In this document: piece after piece, positions 60,165 to 64,000 of the stretch
How positions within the stretch are numbered: the stretch's first letter is position 1
Layout of the letters: every line of letters starts with the position of its first letter
Assembly (NCBI GenBank): GCA_035534855.1
Contig: DATLRD010000090.1
Location: forward strand, 1 to 64,000
Source of the DNA: DATARH01 sp035534855
Lineage (GTDB): Bacteria; Pseudomonadota; Alphaproteobacteria; ATCC43930; CGMCC-115725
DNA: 64,000 nt
Direction of reading: 5' to 3'
Notes under the pieces: model-generated
What the model was told of the DNA's origin: nothing
Database searches by the model: none
What the model saw: the letters and a program-made list of their open reading frames with translations, nothing else
Made by a program: the position numbers and the translations under genes

Positions 60165-60901
60165 ATCCGCGCTGCCGAGTTTCGCCCGGGGCGGTGCTTC
60201 TGGTGCTCGGCAGCGGTCTGGCCGCGTGTCAGGGGCCGGCCCCGCCGCACAAGAGCGACATGCTGGCACAGCTCGACCACCTGCCTGGCGATCGCCCGAT
60301 CTCGGCGCCGGTCACCAACGGCGCGATCTATCAGAGCAACGTGCAGGGCGCCGGTGGGTTTGAACTGTTCCGCGATCACCGGGTATGGCAGATCGGCGAC
60401 ATCGTCACGGTGCAGATCACCCAGAACGCCGCCGCGAGCAAGAACGTCAGCCAGAATCTCGGCCGCACCGACAACGTCTCCAGCACGCTCACCAACCTGT
60501 TCGGCCTGCCGACCTCGTTCGGCCATTCGAGCGCGACCTCCAAGTTCAACCCCAACCTGAACTATTCCAGCAACAACACCTTCGCCGGCAGCGGCGCGAC
60601 CGCGCAGAACGACAGCTTTGTCACCACGGTCTCGGCGATGGTGCACCGCATCCGGCCGAATGGGGATCTGGTCATCGCCGGCACCGACGAAATCAAGCTG
60701 GTCGGCGGCCCGGAATACATCCGCATCGCCGGGGTGGTGCGCCCCGAAGACCTTTCGGGCAACGTCGTCAACTCGACCCAGATGGCCGAGGCGCATATCG
60801 AGTTCAGCGGCGATGGCGAAACCTATCTCGCACCCAAGATGGGGCTGTTGCAGCGGCTGTTCCTCTCGGTGAGTACGGTATGGCCGGGCGACTGGTTCTA
60901 G
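60161..60901 (+). CDS. flgH: Flagellar L-ring lipoprotein FlgH
   Basis: 246 residues, GTG start. Signal peptide with lipobox SGLAAC, so it is anchored in the outer membrane. GAGGFELFRDHRVWQIGDIV, VTVQITQNAAASKNVSQNLG, GDLVIAGTDEIKLVGGPEYI, IRIAGVVRPEDLSGNVVNST and LSVSTVWPGDWF are FlgH motifs. Overlaps flgI by 22 bases. Confidence 0.96.
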   Translation: MNPRCRVSPGAVLLVLGSGLAACQGPAPPHKSDMLAQLDHLPGDRPISAPVTNGAIYQSNVQGAGGFELFRDHRVWQIGDIVTVQITQNAAASKNVSQNLGRTDNVSSTLTNLFGLPTSFGHSSATSKFNPNLNYSSNNTFAGSGATAQNDSFVTTVSAMVHRIRPNGDLVIAGTDEIKLVGGPEYIRIAGVVRPEDLSGNVVNSTQMAEAHIEFSGDGETYLAPKMGLLQRLFLSVSTVWPGDWF

Positions 60902-62010
60902 CCATCACAGCGCTGGTCGCGCTGGTCGCGCTGGTCGCGCTGGTCTGCGGGCTTGCGCCGCAGCCGGCGCAGGCCGAGCGCATCCGCGATCTGGCGCAGG
61001 TCGAAGGTGCGCGCAGCAACCAGCTGATCGGCTATGGGCTGGTCGGCGGGCTGGCGGGAACCGGCGACCAGACGACGCAGGTGCCCTATACCGTCCAGGC
61101 AATCACCAACATGCTGCGGCAGATGGGCCTGACCCTCAACCCGCAGTCGTTTCTGCAGCCCACCGCGGTGGCGGCCGTCATGGTGACGGCGGAATTGCCG
61201 GCGTTCATGCAGATCGGCCAGCGCATCGACGTCACCGTGTCGGCGATGGGCAACGCCAAGAGCCTGCGCGGCGGCGTGCTGCTGATGACCGAATTGCGCG
61301 GCGCCGACGGCCAGGTCTATGCGATCGCGCAGGGCTCGCTGCTGGTCAGCGGCTTCGAAGCGAGCGGGCAGGCGGCGTCGGCTACGGTCAACATCCCGAC
61401 CGTCGCGCAAATCCCGCAGGGCGCCTCCATCGAGCGGCGGGTCGCAGCGAGTTATGCCAATAACGGCATCGTCAGGCTTGATCTCGATCGCCGCTCGTTC
61501 GGCAACGCGGCGCGGATCAGCGACGCGATCAACGCGCGCATGGGGCCGATCGCGGTGGCCGACGGGCCGGCCCAGGTCATGGTCCGCGGGCCGCAGGTGG
61601 CCCAGGCACAGGTGCAGTTCGTCGCCCGGCTGCTCGACATTCCGGTGACCGTCGAGGCGCCTGACGCGGAGGTCGTGATCGACGCGCAGAGCGGCACCGT
61701 CGTCATGGGGCAGGATGTGCATATCGGCCCCGCGGCGGTGGCCTACGGCATGCTGTCGGTAACCGTCAACGAAACGCCCCAGGTGTCGCAGCCGGGGCCG
61801 TTCAGCCGGGGCCAAACGAAGACGGTACCGCGCACCCAGGTTCAGGCCAGCGAAAAGCCGCTCAAGGTCATCGAGCTGCAAAACGCGCCCCGGGTCTCCG
61901 ATATCGTGCGCAACCTGAATGCGATCGGGGCGACCTCGTCCGACCTGATCGCCATTCTTCAGGCGCTAAAAGAGGCCGGCGCGCTGCACGCCCGGATCAA
62001 GGTGATCTGA
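60880..62010 (+). CDS. flgI: Flagellar P-ring protein FlgI
   Basis: 376 residues from ATG 60880. The signal peptide holds ALVALVALV encoded by a 9-bp tandem repeat. Mature protein: ERIRDLAQVEGARSNQLIGY, GLVGGLAGTGDQTTQVPYTV, GQRIDVTVSAMGNAKSLRGG, VVMGQDVHIGPAAVAYGMLS, LNAIGATSSDLIAILQALKE. Polymerises round the rod in the peptidoglycan layer with help from FlgA. Confidence 0.97.
   Translation: MAGRLVLAITALVALVALVALVCGLAPQPAQAERIRDLAQVEGARSNQLIGYGLVGGLAGTGDQTTQVPYTVQAITNMLRQMGLTLNPQSFLQPTAVAAVMVTAELPAFMQIGQRIDVTVSAMGNAKSLRGGVLLMTELRGADGQVYAIAQGSLLVSGFEASGQAASATVNIPTVAQIPQGASIERRVAASYANNGIVRLDLDRRSFGNAARISDAINARMGPIAVADGPAQVMVRGPQVAQAQVQFVARLLDIPVTVEAPDAEVVIDAQSGTVVMGQDVHIGPAAVAYGMLSVTVNETPQVSQPGPFSRGQTKTVPRTQVQASEKPLKVIELQNAPRVSDIVRNLNAIGATSSDLIAILQALKEAGALHARIKVI
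60911..60946 (+). repeat. Four tandem 9-bp repeats in the flgI signal sequence
   Basis: CGCTGGTCG occurs at 60911, 60920 and 60929, with a fourth copy at 60938 differing in the last base. The unit keeps frame and lengthens the hydrophobic core by Ala-Leu-Val steps. Confidence 0.9.
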
Positions 62011-62011
62011 C

Positions 62012-63166
62012 GTGGGCCCGGCAGGCGCCCAATATCTCGCGGCGATGAACAACCCCAATGCGGTGTCGGGGTTGCTTAAACACGCCGACACGCCCGCCGC
62101 AGCCCGGGCGGTGGCGCAGCAATTCGGCGCACTGTTGCTGCAAGGGCTGCTGCAGCAGAATGACGGGTCGGGCATTCCGGTGGCCGATGGGGTCGGCGCC
62201 GGCGTGGTGAATTCGTTGTTTGCCAGCACGATGGGCAAGGTCGCGATGTCGGGCGAAAAGCTCGGTCTGGCCGATCTGATGCTGCGTTCGATCGAGCAGA
62301 AGCAGGCCGAGCAGGCGCACGGCCTGACGGCCGGCGCGGCAAACGGCACGGGCGCCGCAGCAGGCGGCACAAGCGCCGCCGCCGCCGCCCGCGGGCCCGG
62401 CAACGGGTTTCCGCTCTCGGCCTATTGGGCGGCCAACGGCATGCGTCCGCTCGCCGCTGGTCCCGGTGCTGCCGCACCCGCCGCCACGACCTCGCATTCC
62501 GCCGCGCCGGTGACCGCCGCCGGGATCCCGCTGTCGCGGTATATGAAGGCCGCGGCGTTCGTGCTGCCGCCGGCCAATGCTGCGGCGCCGGCGGCGGGTT
62601 TGCCGCCGACGCCAGCCGCCCTGCCGCCGGCGGGCGGCGACGGGGCCGGTGCCGCGCGCGAGGGCGGCACGGCGGCGTTCGCCGCCGAGCTGGCGCCGCT
62701 GCTGCAGCAGGCGGCGCAGCAGCTTGGGGTGTCGCCGCGCATTCTGCTGGCGCAGACCGCGATCGAGACCGGCTGGGGCCGTTCGGTGGTCGGCAACAAC
62801 CTGTTTGGGATCAAGGCCGGCTCGTCATGGACCGGGGCGCGGGTGTCGAGCGCGACCCACGAATATGAAAACGGCCAGATGGTGCCGATCGTCGACTCGT
62901 TCCGCGCCTATCCGAGCCTCGCTGCGTCGGTACAGGATTTCGTCTCGCTGGTTTCCAGCAGTCCGCGCTACCGCGCTGCGCTGGGCAAGGGCGAGGACGC
63001 TGCCGGTTACGCCCAGGCCCTGATGTCCGGCGGCTGGGCCACCGATATCGATTATGTGCGCAAGCTCGAAGCGGTCGCCGGTGGCGCCCGCGCCCGCGCG
63101 CCCTTTGCGCAACCCGGGCCGCCGGTGGTGCTGCGGCCGGCCAGTTTCGCCGCCATCCCGCTGTAG
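62012..63166 (+). CDS. flgJ: Flagellar rod-binding and peptidoglycan hydrolase FlgJ
   Basis: 384 residues, GTG start. N-terminal rod-cap domain (AARAVAQQFGALLLQGLLQQ, VNSLFASTMGKVAMSGEKLG), a long Ala/Pro/Gly linker (about 105-220), and a C-terminal glucosaminidase domain with the catalytic Glu in LAQTAIETGWGRS and NNLFGIKAGSSWTGARVSSA, RAYPSLAASVQDFVSL. The two-domain form, common in gammaproteobacteria, is kept here while many alphaproteobacteria have split or lost the hydrolase half. One base after flgI. Confidence 0.94.
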   Translation: MGPAGAQYLAAMNNPNAVSGLLKHADTPAAARAVAQQFGALLLQGLLQQNDGSGIPVADGVGAGVVNSLFASTMGKVAMSGEKLGLADLMLRSIEQKQAEQAHGLTAGAANGTGAAAGGTSAAAAARGPGNGFPLSAYWAANGMRPLAAGPGAAAPAATTSHSAAPVTAAGIPLSRYMKAAAFVLPPANAAAPAAGLPPTPAALPPAGGDGAGAAREGGTAAFAAELAPLLQQAAQQLGVSPRILLAQTAIETGWGRSVVGNNLFGIKAGSSWTGARVSSATHEYENGQMVPIVDSFRAYPSLAASVQDFVSLVSSSPRYRAALGKGEDAAGYAQALMSGGWATDIDYVRKLEAVAGGARARAPFAQPGPPVVLRPASFAAIPL

Positions 63167-63171
63167 CGCCG

Positions 63172-63549
63172 ATGACCGCGCCCGAAACCGATCTGATGAT
63201 CCGGGAGGCCCGCGCGGCCCGGCGTCTCGGCCGGTTGTTCCGGGCCGAGCGGGCCGGAGGTTACGATCGCCGGCCGGCAGAGACCGTGTGGCGGCTGGTC
63301 GCGCGGCGCGGCGACCTGCTCGCCGAGCTGGCGCAACTCGAGCGACGCCGCCGGGCGCTGGGGCTGCAGCCGTCGCCGGAACTTGCCGCCGCGCTCCGCG
63401 ACCTGGCGCACGAGACGGCGTGGTCGCGCGGCCGCGCCGAGGCGCTGGCCGCGGCCCTCGCCGACGAGATCGCGGCGCGCCGCCACCTGGGCGAGGCCAG
63501 CGGGCTGCGCGGCGTCGGCGGCGCTGGCCGCCTGTTGGGACAAGGCTGA
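63172..63549 (+). CDS. Small helical protein between flgJ and flgK, possible FlgN/FliT-like chaperone
   Basis: 125 residues, very rich in Arg, Ala, Leu, Glu and predicted almost fully helical: MIREARAARRLGRLFRAERA, AETVWRLVARRGDLLAELAQ, LERRRRALGLQPSPELAAAL, WSRGRAEALAAALADEIAAR, ending RGVGGAGRLLGQG. No family is certain. Size, helix content and place just before flgK suit an export chaperone for FlgK, but a FlgN-like gene already lies beside flgA. It begins 5 bp after flgJ and ends 1 bp before flgK. Confidence 0.6.
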   Translation: MTAPETDLMIREARAARRLGRLFRAERAGGYDRRPAETVWRLVARRGDLLAELAQLERRRRALGLQPSPELAAALRDLAHETAWSRGRAEALAAALADEIAARRHLGEASGLRGVGGAGRLLGQG

Positions 63550-63550
63550 G

Positions 63551-64000
63551 ATGACCGGCCTGACCCAGCTGCTGTACACGGGCGCCAGCGGCGTGATGGC
63601 CGCGACCGAGGCGATGCAGACCGTCTCGAACAACACCGCCAACGTCAACACGCCCGGCTACAACGTCCAATCGGTCAACCAGGTCCAGATCCCGGGGCAA
63701 CCTGGCGTCCCCGGCTCGGGCGTGCAGGTCACGTCGATCCAGCGCTCGTTTCAGCAATTCGTCTACCAGCAGCTCGTCGCCGCCGGGTCTGCCAGCCAGG
63801 CGGCGCAGGTCAACCAGACCAGCGCGCAGACCCTGTCGGCGCTGTTTCCGGTTGCGTCGGGCGGGGCCAACGGGCTTGGCGCCACGCTCAACAGCTTTTT
63901 CGCGGCGGTCAACACCGTCGCGCAGGACCCGACCAGCCAGCCCAACCGGCAATTGTTTCTCAACAACGCCCAGTCGCTGGCCTCGAATTTCAACTCTCTC
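63551..64000 (+). CDS. flgK: Flagellar hook-filament junction protein FlgK, 5' part
   Basis: The first 150 codons, cut by the window end. LLYTGASGVMAATEAMQTVS, NNTANVNTPGYNVQSVNQVQ is the D0 motif, and VQVTSIQRSFQQFVYQQLVA, LFPVASGGANGLGATLNSFF with PTSQPNRQLFLNNAQSLASN match HAP1. Joins hook to filament. Starts one base after the small helical gene. Confidence 0.95.
   Translation, partial: MTGLTQLLYTGASGVMAATEAMQTVSNNTANVNTPGYNVQSVNQVQIPGQPGVPGSGVQVTSIQRSFQQFVYQQLVAAGSASQAAQVNQTSAQTLSALFPVASGGANGLGATLNSFFAAVNTVAQDPTSQPNRQLFLNNAQSLASNFNSL

Overview
The window is high-GC DNA from a free-living, flagellated alphaproteobacterium, probably Rhodospirillales-like; the order is inferred and no species is claimed. 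Supporting signs are an aerobic cobaltochelatase pair (CobS, CobT) behind a DnaJ-like gene, a DivK-type response regulator with a CtrA-like half site, a small SRP RNA directly before dnaX-ybaB-recR, a CIRCE-controlled groESL operon, and an N-acyl homologue set (ApaG, FolE, MepA) typical of this class. No rRNA, tRNA, CRISPR array, insertion sequence or prophage was seen.

1-4.4 kb is accessory and partly decaying: a frameshifted class 3 lipase cut by the window edge, a tandem pair of Lin0512-family genes, an unrecognised minus-strand gene, a divergent gene fusing an XRE-type helix-turn-helix to an SsuA/NMT1-type solute-binding domain without signal peptide, and an internally deleted remnant of a circularly permuted ATP-grasp gene. 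4.4-16.2 kb is mostly core: ffs, dnaX, ybaB, recR (CTG start), converging on cobT-cobS-dnaJ-like; a GNAT gene; groEL-groES with terminator, CIRCE and a consensus promoter; an HtrA-like protein that has lost its catalytic triad; mepA; divK.

16.2-35.6 kb carries single genes and short operons: maleylacetoacetate isomerase-like GST, a CtpA-like lipoprotein protease overlapping a convergent metallo-beta-lactamase-fold gene, a MetX-like hydrolase, a lipoprotein whose signal peptide is built from a 30-bp tandem repeat, apaG-folE-argE, an LLM flavin oxidoreductase, an orphan Flp pilin in an AT-rich island, a YajR-like MFS transporter, an Atm1-type ABC exporter, meaB, and a branched-chain amino-acid/amide ABC transporter (substrate-binding protein, LivH, a LivM-LivG fusion, LivF). 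A lone CheW gene then leads into motility.

36-64 kb is one nearly continuous flagellar region. Plus-strand genes run PilZ-like, fliE, fliF, fliG, fliK, fliM, fliN, a first fliQ, flhA, fliA, motA, motB, a small membrane protein, fliH, fliI, fliJ, fliL, fliO, fliP, a second fliQ, fliR, flhB. A short minus-strand flgN-like/flgA pair is followed by plus-strand flgB, C, D, E, F, G, H, I, J, a small helical gene and the start of flgK. Most genes overlap by 4-30 bases, so they are probably translationally coupled. Together they encode the MS ring and switch, type III export gate and ATPase, stator, rod, hook, P and L rings and the first hook-filament junction protein. Flagellin, FliD, FliS, FlhF and FlhG are not in the window.
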